Assembly (NCBI GenBank): GCA_937922105.1
Contig: CAKZVN010000098.1
Location: forward strand, 1 to 6,317
From: an uncultured Litorilinea sp.
Lineage (GTDB): Bacteria; Chloroflexota; Anaerolineae; Caldilineales; Caldilineaceae
Direction: 5' to 3'
Length of the DNA: 6,317 bases
Each line of letters begins with the position of its first letter. The first letter of the stretch is position 1. This document shows positions 1 through 5,943 of the stretch, in pieces. The notes beneath the pieces are model-generated. The model did no database searches. It worked only from the letters and a program-made list of their open reading frames with translations, and was not told the DNA's origin. The position numbers were made by a program, and so were the translations under genes.

Positions 1-1008
1 GCCGGTCGCCTCTCCCGCATCCACCAGCACGTTGACGGCATAGCGGCGGCGGGCGGCGGCGCGACTGCGCGCTTCCATGCCGGGCGGCGCGACGGGCGGG
101 GTGTCGGGTTTCTCCTCACCGTCGCTGAGAAAATCCTCCAAACGATTGCTGACATCCTGTTTCACCGCAGCCAGATACTCCAGCACGTGGGGCAGCGCTG
201 CGTACTTTTCTTCCAGGTCGTCGGTCAGGTCGTTGACCACCAGCCCCGCCATCTCTTGGTTGAGTTCGCGCAGGCGAGTGCGAAACTCGCGCTCCCAGCG
301 CGGCACCTGCAACAACATGCGCTGCAATTGTTCTTGCAAGGCGGCAACTTCGCGCTGAATCCGTTGCTGCTCCGCCTCCGGCAGTTTCTGAAATTCCTCC
401 GGCGGCAGGACTTCGCCGTTGCGGAGGGGGGCAAAGGCTAAACCCGACGGCGTGCGCAGCAGGGTGAGATTGCGCCGCCGCGCCTCTTCCTGCAATTCGC
501 TCAGGCTTTGTTGTTGGCGCTCTTGGAACTCGCCTTCCAGCACGCGGCGCCGCGTCTGATACTCCTCGCTCTCGAAGGCCGAGGAAAGACCGGTGTGCAG
601 GTCCTCCACCAGCCGCTCCATGTCGCGCTGTAACTCCTTGCCCATGCCCGCAGGCAGGCGTAGCGCGATGGGAATATAGGGCTGGCTGAAATTATTGACA
701 TAACACCAGTCGTCGGGTGGCGCTTCCTGGGCCGCGCGCTCTTCCACCAGCCGGCGCACCAGCGTGTGGCGACCGGTCCCGCTCGGCCCCAAGACAAAGA
801 TATTGTAGCCCTGGCGGCGCAGGCTGACGCCCAGCTCCAACGCCTTAATGGCGCGGTCTTGACCGATAAATTCCACCGAGTCGCCCAAGTCGTCGGTGGT
901 GTTGAAGGCGACAGAGTCCAATGTGCAACGGCGATACAGGGCGGTGGGGGGGAGGGGCACAACTGGCGACACGTCCGCGTTGTCCTTTCCATGCAGGCAG
1001 GTGATCAT
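1..1008 (-). CDS. Lon-family AAA+ ATP-binding protein (AAA_32 type), N-terminal part, cut by window edge
   Basis: The frame stays open from 1008 to base 1, giving 336 codons with no stop. Relatives are about 800 residues, so only the N-terminal AAA part is here and the C-terminal Lon Ser-Lys protease domain would lie beyond the edge. Visible in order: a helper segment (FIGQDRAIKALELG, residues 47-60), a P-loop in GYNIFVLGPSGTGRH (67-81), the family block DWCYVNNFSQPYIPIALRLP (100-119), a long charged coiled-coil insert (about 120-295) and the RYAVNVLVD block (322-330) that leads to the ATPase core. The P-loop has Arg-His where Lys-Thr/Ser is usual; as I recall, this occurs in the family. Its expected role is cytoplasmic ATP-dependent proteolysis or remodelling; substrate unknown. 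Start is ambiguous: ATG 1008 has no Shine-Dalgarno, while in-frame GTG 972 lies 10 nt after GGAAAGGA and would trim 12 residues. A Lon-like family assignment is secure; the exact role is not. Confidence 0.88.
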   Translation of the reverse strand, partial: MITCLHGKDNADVSPVVPLPPTALYRRCTLDSVAFNTTDDLGDSVEFIGQDRAIKALELGVSLRRQGYNIFVLGPSGTGRHTLVRRLVEERAAQEAPPDDWCYVNNFSQPYIPIALRLPAGMGKELQRDMERLVEDLHTGLSSAFESEEYQTRRRVLEGEFQERQQQSLSELQEEARRRNLTLLRTPSGLAFAPLRNGEVLPPEEFQKLPEAEQQRIQREVAALQEQLQRMLLQVPRWEREFRTRLRELNQEMAGLVVNDLTDDLEEKYAALPHVLEYLAAVKQDVSNRLEDFLSDGEEKPDTPPVAPPGMEARSRAAARRRYAVNVLVDAGEATG

Positions 1009-1074
1009 TACAGCGGCAATGCGATCGGCCCTGCCCAGGCGGCGAGGTCGTTGGGTTTTCGGTTGGTACTTCCT

Positions 1075-1080
1075 ATTATA
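1075..1080 (-). promoter_or_regulatory. Probable -10 box (TATAAT) for the Lon-like gene
   Basis: A perfect TATAAT reads on the minus strand in the 101-bp gap between the solute-binding protein stop (1110) and the Lon-like start (1008). Transcription would begin near 1068, leaving a leader of about 60 nt to ATG 1008 or 96 nt to GTG 972. No good -35 hexamer sits at 16-18 bp; TTGGCG occurs at a 13-bp spacing. The same GCTATAAT string precedes the M50 gene. This suggests the Lon-like gene is its own transcription unit rather than the tail of the glycosidase operon. Confidence 0.5.
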
Positions 1081-1109
1081 GCGCAGATGCAGGCGCCAAG
1101 CGCGTAACC

Positions 1110-1949
1110 TTAGCGACTATAGTCGCCGATTGGCCCGAACCAGCGCGTTTCCAATTCAGCCAAGACACCCTGGGCCTGGAGATCGGCGAGCGTGGTTGCA
1201 ATGCGCTCACGCAGCACCGTCGCGGTCAGTGGGGCGACGATGACATATGGGTTGCTCTCTAATGCAGGCCCCACTGCCTCCACCGCAACGCCGCGCCCCT
1301 GGGCCTGGCGCAGACTCACCTGGTCGAGCAGCAGTGCGCTGATGCGCTCATCCTCTGCCAGCGCGGCGATCGCTTCGTCGGGGGTGGCGTAGGGCGCCAG
1401 CTCGATGGCGGCGCCCTCGCGCTGCAAGCGTCGGCCCACCAGATCGCCCATGCTGCCCCACTCGACTGCCACCAGCGCTTGCGGCGGCAGGGCCGCTACG
1501 CCGGTGATGGGTGACCCGGCGCGCACCGCCAGCCGCACGCCCGCCTCGAAATAAGGGGGCGAAAAGCCGTAGTCCCGCGTGCCGCGCGGATCATAAGGGA
1601 CTGCGCTCACCACGCTGTCAATCCGCCCAGCCTTGAGCGCATCCAGCAAGCTGTCATAGCCGATGGGCACGATCTCCAACTCCAGTCCCCAGGACGTTGC
1701 CAGCGCGCGCGCCAAATCCACGTCATAGCCCACCACCGCGCCCTGCTCGTCCAACAAGTTAAAGGGGGGAAAACTGGGGTCCATGCCCACGCGCCAGAGG
1801 CCGCGCTCCTGCATTGCGAGCCAGGTCCCGTCTTGTCGGCCCAGCAACCGGTTCACCCAGGCGCCGGCGTCCGCCGCACCCGCCCACAGCCACACGGCGA
1901 CCGCCAACACCGCGATGAACGCACTCACCAGGGCAATCCGGTGGCGCAT
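1110..1949 (-). CDS. Orphan family-3 extracellular solute-binding protein (amino-acid ABC type)
   Basis: This 279-residue protein has the SBP_bac_3 fold pattern. A basic N-terminus and hydrophobic stretch (about residues 4-24, LVSAFIAVLAVAVWLWAG) form a signal peptide or signal anchor; there is no lipobox cysteine, so it is either processed near AADA or stays membrane-tethered. After it come the family opening block (GMDPSFPPFNLLDEQG, then VVGYDVDLARALA), the VPYDPRGTRDYGFSPPYFEAG hinge block, and LLLDQVS, whose Asp commonly contacts the ligand amino group. Family members usually bind polar amino acids outside the membrane for ABC import, but no permease or ATPase gene is adjacent. Its ATG (1949-1947) overlaps the TGA of the upstream glycosidase (TGATG), with GAGGT 9 nt upstream, so translation is probably coupled; a GTG one codon earlier (1952) is possible. 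Ligand unknown. Confidence 0.87.
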   Translation of the reverse strand: MRHRIALVSAFIAVLAVAVWLWAGAADAGAWVNRLLGRQDGTWLAMQERGLWRVGMDPSFPPFNLLDEQGAVVGYDVDLARALATSWGLELEIVPIGYDSLLDALKAGRIDSVVSAVPYDPRGTRDYGFSPPYFEAGVRLAVRAGSPITGVAALPPQALVAVEWGSMGDLVGRRLQREGAAIELAPYATPDEAIAALAEDERISALLLDQVSLRQAQGRGVAVEAVGPALESNPYVIVAPLTATVLRERIATTLADLQAQGVLAELETRWFGPIGDYSR

Positions 1950-3139
1950 CACGGCTGGACCTCGCCTGCAAGTTCGCCGCGGCTATAGCGCTGTACCTCT
2001 TCGTAGATGGGCTTCGGCTCGAAGTCAGTGCGCACAAAGGTGAAGTAATCCTGGTAATTTTTGGTATCCCAGGGGTAGCGGAAGGCCCACAGACAGACGG
2101 CCTCCATCCAGGGCCATTCTTCCAGCGCGATGGCATAGGCGCGCACTGTGTAGTCAATGCGCGCGCCGGGGCGCACCGCGCGGGTCCAGCGCGGGTGGTC
2201 ATTCCAGCCGCCCTCGGTGATCATGACCGGTTTGTGTGCGTCGCCATTGGCGACCATGATTGCGCGCAGCAATTCCGTGCGCCGGAAGTTGACCGCCTCG
2301 GGGTGGGCCGGTTCGTCCGGGTCCGCTACCCATCCATAGGCGTGGACAGCCAGGATGTCGAAATAGTCCGCCGCGCCCAAGTCGTACAGCGCCTGGAGAT
2401 AGAGCAGATCGTTCATGCCGTCGGGGCTACCCGGCGGCGCCAGCGTGGGCGCGAGCGCGCCCGCCAAGATGCGTACCTCCGGGTTGGCGGCGCGGATCAT
2501 GGGCGTGACCACGCGCAGCATCTCGGCGTATTTGCCCGGGTCCACGGGGGCATAGCCCCACTCCAGCGCCAGATTCGGCTCGTTCCAGATGATCACATGG
2601 TGGACGCGACCGGCATAGCGGCGCACAAACTCCGCGGCGTAGCGTCCGAAGTCCCCAAAGCGCTCCTCATCCAGATAGAGGGGGGTGGTGTTGCGCGGGC
2701 GCGCCCATTCCGGCACAAAGCCCAGGCGCGCGATCACCCGCAACCCCTGGCGCTCGGCATGGTCAATCACTAGGTCGGTGTGGTTCCAACTGAAGCGACC
2801 CGGTTGCTGCTCCACATAGGCCCAGGGGAAATACTCCACGATCCAGGGCGCGCCCATTTCGCGCACCATCTCCAGTGTGCGCTTGATTTTCCACGCCTCA
2901 ACCTCGTCGGTCAGCCGCGTGTGGATGCCCATCTTGGGGTTGATGGTCTCAACGTGACGCTGGGGACCGAGGGGGACGTAGTTGGCAGGCGGGCGCAACA
3001 CCCAAACCCCGATCGCAACGCCCAACCCGACAACCGCCAGCGCAACCCACCGGCGGGCGCGGGTTTCTTCCATCCAGGCGCGCAGCCGGCGCACTCCTCC
3101 GCTCAACCGTTCCATGCCTTGTCTCATTGCCTGGATCAT
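1949..3139 (-). CDS. Membrane-anchored clan GH-A glycoside hydrolase (GH39/cellulase-like)
   Basis: From ATG 3139 the product is 396 residues. A basic cytoplasmic N-terminus (1-30) and one transmembrane helix (about 31-48) predict a type II protein with the catalytic domain outside. The (beta/alpha)8 barrel shows MGIHTRL (70-76), YFPWAYVEQQPGRFSWN (103-119), the acid/base motif WNEPN with Glu187, the strand-6 motif VHAYG (265-269) and the nucleophile motif ITEGGW with Glu309. Both catalytic glutamates of a retaining clan GH-A enzyme are therefore present. The nearest families seem to be GH39-like or cellulase-like; substrate cannot be read from sequence. The frame stays open upstream to 3283, but those 48 codons cover a REP-like repeat and read as low-complexity Pro/Ser/Gly, so I reject that extension. 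No clear Shine-Dalgarno precedes 3139; ATGs at 3127 and 3115 are alternatives. It is the first gene of an operon with the solute-binding protein. Confidence 0.88.
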   Translation of the reverse strand: MIQAMRQGMERLSGGVRRLRAWMEETRARRWVALAVVGLGVAIGVWVLRPPANYVPLGPQRHVETINPKMGIHTRLTDEVEAWKIKRTLEMVREMGAPWIVEYFPWAYVEQQPGRFSWNHTDLVIDHAERQGLRVIARLGFVPEWARPRNTTPLYLDEERFGDFGRYAAEFVRRYAGRVHHVIIWNEPNLALEWGYAPVDPGKYAEMLRVVTPMIRAANPEVRILAGALAPTLAPPGSPDGMNDLLYLQALYDLGAADYFDILAVHAYGWVADPDEPAHPEAVNFRRTELLRAIMVANGDAHKPVMITEGGWNDHPRWTRAVRPGARIDYTVRAYAIALEEWPWMEAVCLWAFRYPWDTKNYQDYFTFVRTDFEPKPIYEEVQRYSRGELAGEVQP

Positions 3140-3164
3140 AGTCGCCGCGCGCGGGATTGGCAAA

Positions 3165-3234
3165 CCCTCGCCGCGGCGCAGCCCGATAGCGGAACGCGCT
3201 CCCTTCCAACCTGGGGAGGGGCTGGGATGGGGTT
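3165..3234. repeat. REP-like GC-rich dispersed-repeat remnant upstream of the glycosidase gene
   Basis: The segment has the CCCTCGCC...CCCTTCC...GGGGAGGGG..GGGATGGGG pattern of short intergenic repeats abundant in many Chloroflexota genomes. An imperfect hairpin pairs CCCTTCC (3201-3207) with GGGGAGGG (3213-3220). It reads through in the glycosidase frame as Pro/Ser/Gly-rich peptide, which explains the false N-terminal extension there. Membership in a repeat family is inferred from pattern only. Confidence 0.45.
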
Positions 3235-3302
3235 CTAACTTCACCAAAAGCGTGGGACGCACCCCCCGATGGCCCGGTTTCAAGCGCGCGCGGTCTCTCT
3301 GC

Positions 3303-3308
3303 TATAAT
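3303..3308 (+). promoter_or_regulatory. Extended -10 promoter (TGC-TATAAT) for the M50-HD-TyrA-like operon
   Basis: A perfect TATAAT preceded by TGC gives an extended -10 element, which reduces the need for a -35 box; only weak TTCAAG/TTTCAA candidates lie 18-19 bp upstream. Transcription would start near 3315, leaving a leader of about 95 nt. That leader has a 6-bp GC stem (CGCCGC 3320-3325 with GCGGCG 3336-3341). It is the best promoter in the divergent region between the two gene blocks. Confidence 0.65.
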
Positions 3309-3393
3309 GGGCGAACCAGCGCCGCCGGGCTGCGCGCGGCGTGTCACCGCAACGGTATGTTCGACCCAGTTCGGCCCCACGCACGCGGCCGGT

Positions 3394-3398
3394 AAGGA
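3394..3398 (+). promoter_or_regulatory. Ribosome binding site deciding the M50 start
   Basis: AAGGA ends 11 nt before ATG 3410. This supports that start over the in-frame GTG at 3341, which would add 23 Pro/Arg-rich residues unlike the family and sits only about 26 nt from the predicted transcription start. Confidence 0.55.
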
Positions 3399-3409
3399 AC
3401 GTCGCCACC

Positions 3410-4111
3410 ATGTTTCTAAGTTCCCTGAGCGCACGCTGGCGCTCGCTGACCACCGTCCAACAACTGTTGATTGGGGCCGTGGTTCTGCTCGTTCTCTATT
3501 GGCTTTTCACGGCAAGCGGCAACTTGCTCCACCCGGCGCGTCTGCTCGCGGTGGCGACCATCATCTTTGTTGCGTTGCCCGTGCATGAATATGCTCATGC
3601 CGCGGCTGCCGTTGCCCTGGGGGACCCGACGCCACGACGCCAGGGCCGGCTCACCCTCAACCCGTTGCCTCACATTGACCCGGTGGGCGCAGCCTTGATC
3701 TTTTTCGTCGGCTTCGGCTGGGCACGGCCCGTGCTATGGAATCCCGCCAACATTACCACCGATCGCAAGGTCGGTTCTATCATCGTGTCGTTGGCGGGGC
3801 CGCTGAGCAACCTGCTCTTGGCGATTGCCGCCGCGGTGATCTTGCGCAGTTTCGGCGTGAGTGGCAACTTTTTTGGCCAATTTCTGGTCTTTTTCGTCCA
3901 GATCAACGTCTTGCTCTTTGTCTTTAACCTGATCCCGATCCCCCCGCTGGACGGTTCGCATGTGCTTTTTGCGCTGTTGCCGGGCGACAATTTCCGTTTG
4001 CAACAGCAATTGAGCCAGTACGGCTTTTTGATCTTGATGGCGGTGATCTTCCTGACGCCCGGGATCATCCGCATCCCGGCGGGGATTATCACACGCGCGC
4101 TCTTGCTGTAA
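3410..4111 (+). CDS. M50 family site-2-type zinc metalloprotease
   Basis: This 233-residue polytopic membrane protein has about six hydrophobic segments (roughly 18-33, 44-66, 94-112, 123-147, 155-177, 203-225). The zinc site is complete: H59-E60-Y-A-H63 (HExxH) inside the second segment, and the third ligand Asp181 in NLIPIPPLDGSH. Other signatures are NPLPHIDPVG (84-93) and AGPLSN (129-134). The size and lack of PDZ or CBS domains place it with the small YwhC-like S2P/M50 group rather than RseP or SpoIVFB. Such enzymes cleave substrates within the membrane; the substrate here is unknown and no anti-sigma factor gene is nearby. It leads a probable operon behind the extended -10 promoter, and the HD gene begins on the very next base. 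Confidence 0.92.
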   Translation: MFLSSLSARWRSLTTVQQLLIGAVVLLVLYWLFTASGNLLHPARLLAVATIIFVALPVHEYAHAAAAVALGDPTPRRQGRLTLNPLPHIDPVGAALIFFVGFGWARPVLWNPANITTDRKVGSIIVSLAGPLSNLLLAIAAAVILRSFGVSGNFFGQFLVFFVQINVLLFVFNLIPIPPLDGSHVLFALLPGDNFRLQQQLSQYGFLILMAVIFLTPGIIRIPAGIITRALLL

Positions 4112-4702
4112 ATGATGGGGAGGCGGGACCATGGCCCGGCACGCTCCGCGCACCGGTCTTGGTGGCGGCGCAGCCTTTATCGCTTTGGTCAACTGCGGCG
4201 CGGGCTGGCTGCGCAGGTGACCGGCGCCGAGCGCGAGCAAGCGCTCCGTCTTCTTCCCCCGGCTGCGTCCGCACTCTTTTTGGCCTTGCCGCGCGACGCG
4301 CAACGCCACAGCTTGGATGTGCTCGCGACATTGCGCGCCGCCGGACATAGGGACCATAGCTTGCTGGCAGCCGCGCTGCTCCACGATGTGGGCAAGTTGG
4401 CCGCGACCCAGGACGGTCGTCGCATCGGGCTGTGGACGCGCGGCCCTCTGGTGTTGTTGGAGGCATTCGCCCCGGCGTGGTGCGCGCGCTTGGCCCATCC
4501 TGACCCGGCGCGCGGGTGGCGCTATTTGCTCTACGTGCATCGGGAGCATCCCGCCATCGGCGCGGCTTGGGCGCAAGAGGCCGGCTGCGACGAACTCTGT
4601 TGTCGCTTGATCGCCTATCACCAGACGCCGCCGGAGCAGGCTCCTGCCGGTCCCTGGCGCGCTTTGTTGGTTGCGCTCCAAGAGGCTGATGCCGCGCATT
4701 GA
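4112..4702 (+). CDS. HD-domain phosphohydrolase-like protein
   Basis: This 196-residue soluble protein carries an HD metal-site series: H66 (QRHSLDVL), H91-D92 (LLHDVGKLA), H146 (REHPAIGA), H170 (IAYHQTPP) and D193 (LQEADAAH, near the C-terminus). The H...HD...H...H...D order fits a two-metal HD phosphohydrolase; the substrate, perhaps a nucleotide or phosphoester, cannot be inferred. The N-terminus (1-30) is Arg/Trp-rich and could lie against the membrane. ATG 4112 directly follows the TAA of the M50 gene in the same frame, with no Shine-Dalgarno; ATG 4115 is equally possible. Translation probably depends on coupling with the M50 gene. A 46-nt gap separates it from the TyrA-like gene. No GTG or TTG start is available further in before the conserved region. 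Confidence 0.85.
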   Translation: MMGRRDHGPARSAHRSWWRRSLYRFGQLRRGLAAQVTGAEREQALRLLPPAASALFLALPRDAQRHSLDVLATLRAAGHRDHSLLAAALLHDVGKLAATQDGRRIGLWTRGPLVLLEAFAPAWCARLAHPDPARGWRYLLYVHREHPAIGAAWAQEAGCDELCCRLIAYHQTPPEQAPAGPWRALLVALQEADAAH

Positions 4703-4739
4703 CGGACGGTCTTCCACCGCCGGGCTTTATCGAACTTAC

Positions 4740-4743
4740 GGAG
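4740..4743 (+). promoter_or_regulatory. Ribosome binding site deciding the TyrA-like start
   Basis: GGAG (followed by AG) sits 5 nt before ATG 4749. This rules in favour of 4749 over an in-frame ATG at 4671, which would overlap the HD gene and add 26 residues before the Rossmann fold. Confidence 0.65.
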
Positions 4744-4748
4744 AGACT

Positions 4749-5738
4749 ATGGCTACCAAGCCCAAAATCACCATCATCGGACTCGGAGTCACCGGCGCCA
4801 GTATGGGGCTAGGTCTCCAGCGCGAGGAAGTTACCTTTGAGATTGTCGGGCACGACCGCGCACCGGATGTTGCCCAGGCTGCCAAGAAAGCGGGTGCGGT
4901 CCACCGCAGCGAGTGGAACCTCTACCGCGCATGCGAGGGCGCCGAGCTGATTGTGTTGGATGTCCCGCTCAACGAGTTGGACGAGACGCTGGCGCTGCTT
5001 AAGGAGGACGCCACGCCTGGCACGCTCTACTTTGCCATCAACAGCTTGCTTCAGCCCGCCATCGAGATCGCGGAGCGCCACTTGCCCGCGGGTGTGCACT
5101 TTGTGGCGGGCCATCCGGTGCTCACAGGCGTTGGCGGCGCGCCCACCCAGCGCGCCGATCTCTACGACAAGGTGGTCTTTGCTCTGGCTGCCGGCCCCAA
5201 GACCGACCCGTCTGCGCTCCAACTCGCCAGCAACTTTGTGGAACGGGTGGGCGCGACGCCGCTTTATGTGGACGGGCAAGAGCACGACGGCATTATGGCT
5301 GGGGTCGAGCAGTTGCCGTTGCTGTTGGCAGCGGCGCTGATGCGCGTGAGCGCCGCCGAGTCCGGTTGGCGCGAGGCGCGACGCTTGGCTGGGCAAGCCT
5401 TCGCCTCAGCCAGCGATATGGGCGACGACGCCGCAGGTCTCTTTGCAGCGTTGCGTGCCAATCGCACTAATCTTCTCTATCGTATTCGCCGCTTGCAAGA
5501 AGAATTGAATGAATGGGCGAATTTGTTACAAGCCGAGGCTGAGGAAGGCAAGCCCCATCCGCTGCAAACCGTGTTGGAAAAAGCTGTGGAGGATCGCCTT
5601 GCCTGGGAATCGCAAGCCGTCCTCAAGAATTGGGAGGAGCGCCCCACGGCGTCTACCGCGGGGTTGGAGACTGGCGGCTTTTTCCGTCAGATGTTTTTGG
5701 GCAATCTGGGCCGGAAGCCGCCCACCGGCGGACGCTGA
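4749..5738 (+). CDS. Prephenate-dehydrogenase-like NAD(P)-binding protein
   Basis: This 329-residue protein has the TyrA layout. The Rossmann domain opens with ITIIGLGVTGASMG (residues 7-20; GxGxxG at G11, G13, G16), and Asp36 after beta-2 (VGHDRAP) favours NAD. The INSLLQPAIEIAERHLP stretch (97-113) matches the TyrA segment with its conserved Ser (S99), and GHPVLTG (121-127) supplies the expected catalytic-region His122. The helical C-terminal domain holds EHDGIMAGVEQLPLLLAAAL (178-197) and ANRTNLLYRIRRLQEELNEW (237-256). Odd points: the usual SHLPH motif reads EQLPL, and the Arg-containing FRDxTR block reads AFASASDMG, so prephenate binding may be lost. A tail (about 285-329) extends past the usual end. 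Prephenate or arogenate oxidation is therefore not assured; a related 2-oxo or cyclohexadienyl-type substrate is possible. Last gene of the M50-HD operon. I withhold tyrA as a symbol. Confidence 0.82.
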   Translation: MATKPKITIIGLGVTGASMGLGLQREEVTFEIVGHDRAPDVAQAAKKAGAVHRSEWNLYRACEGAELIVLDVPLNELDETLALLKEDATPGTLYFAINSLLQPAIEIAERHLPAGVHFVAGHPVLTGVGGAPTQRADLYDKVVFALAAGPKTDPSALQLASNFVERVGATPLYVDGQEHDGIMAGVEQLPLLLAAALMRVSAAESGWREARRLAGQAFASASDMGDDAAGLFAALRANRTNLLYRIRRLQEELNEWANLLQAEAEEGKPHPLQTVLEKAVEDRLAWESQAVLKNWEERPTASTAGLETGGFFRQMFLGNLGRKPPTGGR

Positions 5739-5767
5739 TCCAGCACGCTCCGGACAGCGCCCCAGAC

Positions 5768-5793
5768 CGCGGCGATACTGGGCCGCGCCTTTT
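5768..5793 (+). terminator. Weak candidate intrinsic terminator after the TyrA-like gene
   Basis: CGCGGC (5768-5773) pairs with GCCGCG (5782-5787) around an 8-nt loop, followed after CC by TTTT (5790-5793). It lies 30 nt past the stop codon, where an operon terminator is expected. The stem and T-run are short, so activity is uncertain. Confidence 0.4.
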
Positions 5794-5828
5794 GTCGTCC
5801 AAGCGCGCACACCATTTCTGCCGCGTAG

Positions 5829-5870
5829 GTCTTTGCAAATATGTCTTTGTAAATATGCCTTTGCAAAAAA
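5829..5870. repeat. Three tandem copies of a 14-bp AT-rich unit
   Basis: The copies are GTCTTTGCAAATAT (5829-5842), GTCTTTGTAAATAT (5843-5856) and GCCTTTGCAAAAAA (5857-5870). Copies one and two differ at one base; the third diverges at its end. The AT-rich block contrasts with the GC-rich surroundings. The A6 of the third copy is also the U6 tract of the minus-strand hairpin next to it. Confidence 0.8.
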
Positions 5871-5935
5871 GTACGGGATTCACGCCACACCCCAGCTGTG
5901 ACACTGAGATGTTCCCCCGAGGCATGAATCCCGTA
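5865..5935 (-). terminator. Nested hairpin plus U6, intrinsic-terminator-like, minus strand
   Basis: Read as minus-strand RNA, 15 nt (5935-5921) pair fully with 5886-5872 with one G-U. Inside, 9 nt (5912-5904) pair with 5895-5887 with two G-U pairs, around an 8-nt loop (UGUCACAG). The only unpaired stretch is an 8-nt bulge, UCGGGGGA (5920-5913). One C then UUUUUU (5870-5865) follow. On the plus strand the three wobbles become A-C mismatches and no T-run follows, so the structure favours minus-strand transcription. It could end a minus-strand transcript from the right and shield the convergent TyrA-like operon; it could also be a mobile palindromic repeat. Confidence 0.6.
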
Positions 5936-5943
5936 GGTCAGAA

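Noticed and set aside
501..992. A 163-codon minus-strand frame at the left end
   Set aside because: It is the out-of-frame reading of the Lon-like gene, whose correct frame runs off the window edge and shows clear family motifs; this one is Trp/Arg/Ser-rich noise.
3131..3160. TATGAT with an upstream TTTGCC as a minus-strand promoter for the glycosidase
   Set aside because: The would-be -10 overlaps the ATG at 3139, leaving no room for transcription of that start, and the -35 match is poor.
2195..3238. Two long plus-strand open frames (192 and 152 codons) opposite the glycosidase
   Set aside because: They mirror a gene with both GH-A catalytic glutamates and show no motif, promoter or ribosome binding site of their own.
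3734..4717. A 327-codon open frame on the minus strand opposite the M50 and HD genes
   Set aside because: It is antisense to two genes with complete catalytic motifs, is Gln/Arg/His-rich without recognisable domains, and is explained by GC-biased codon positions.
4809..5396. A 195-codon minus-strand frame opposite the TyrA-like gene
   Set aside because: Antisense shadow of a well-defined Rossmann protein; no recognisable domain.
5829..5870. CRISPR-like array
   Set aside because: The 14-bp units are directly adjacent with no spacers, so this is a simple tandem repeat.
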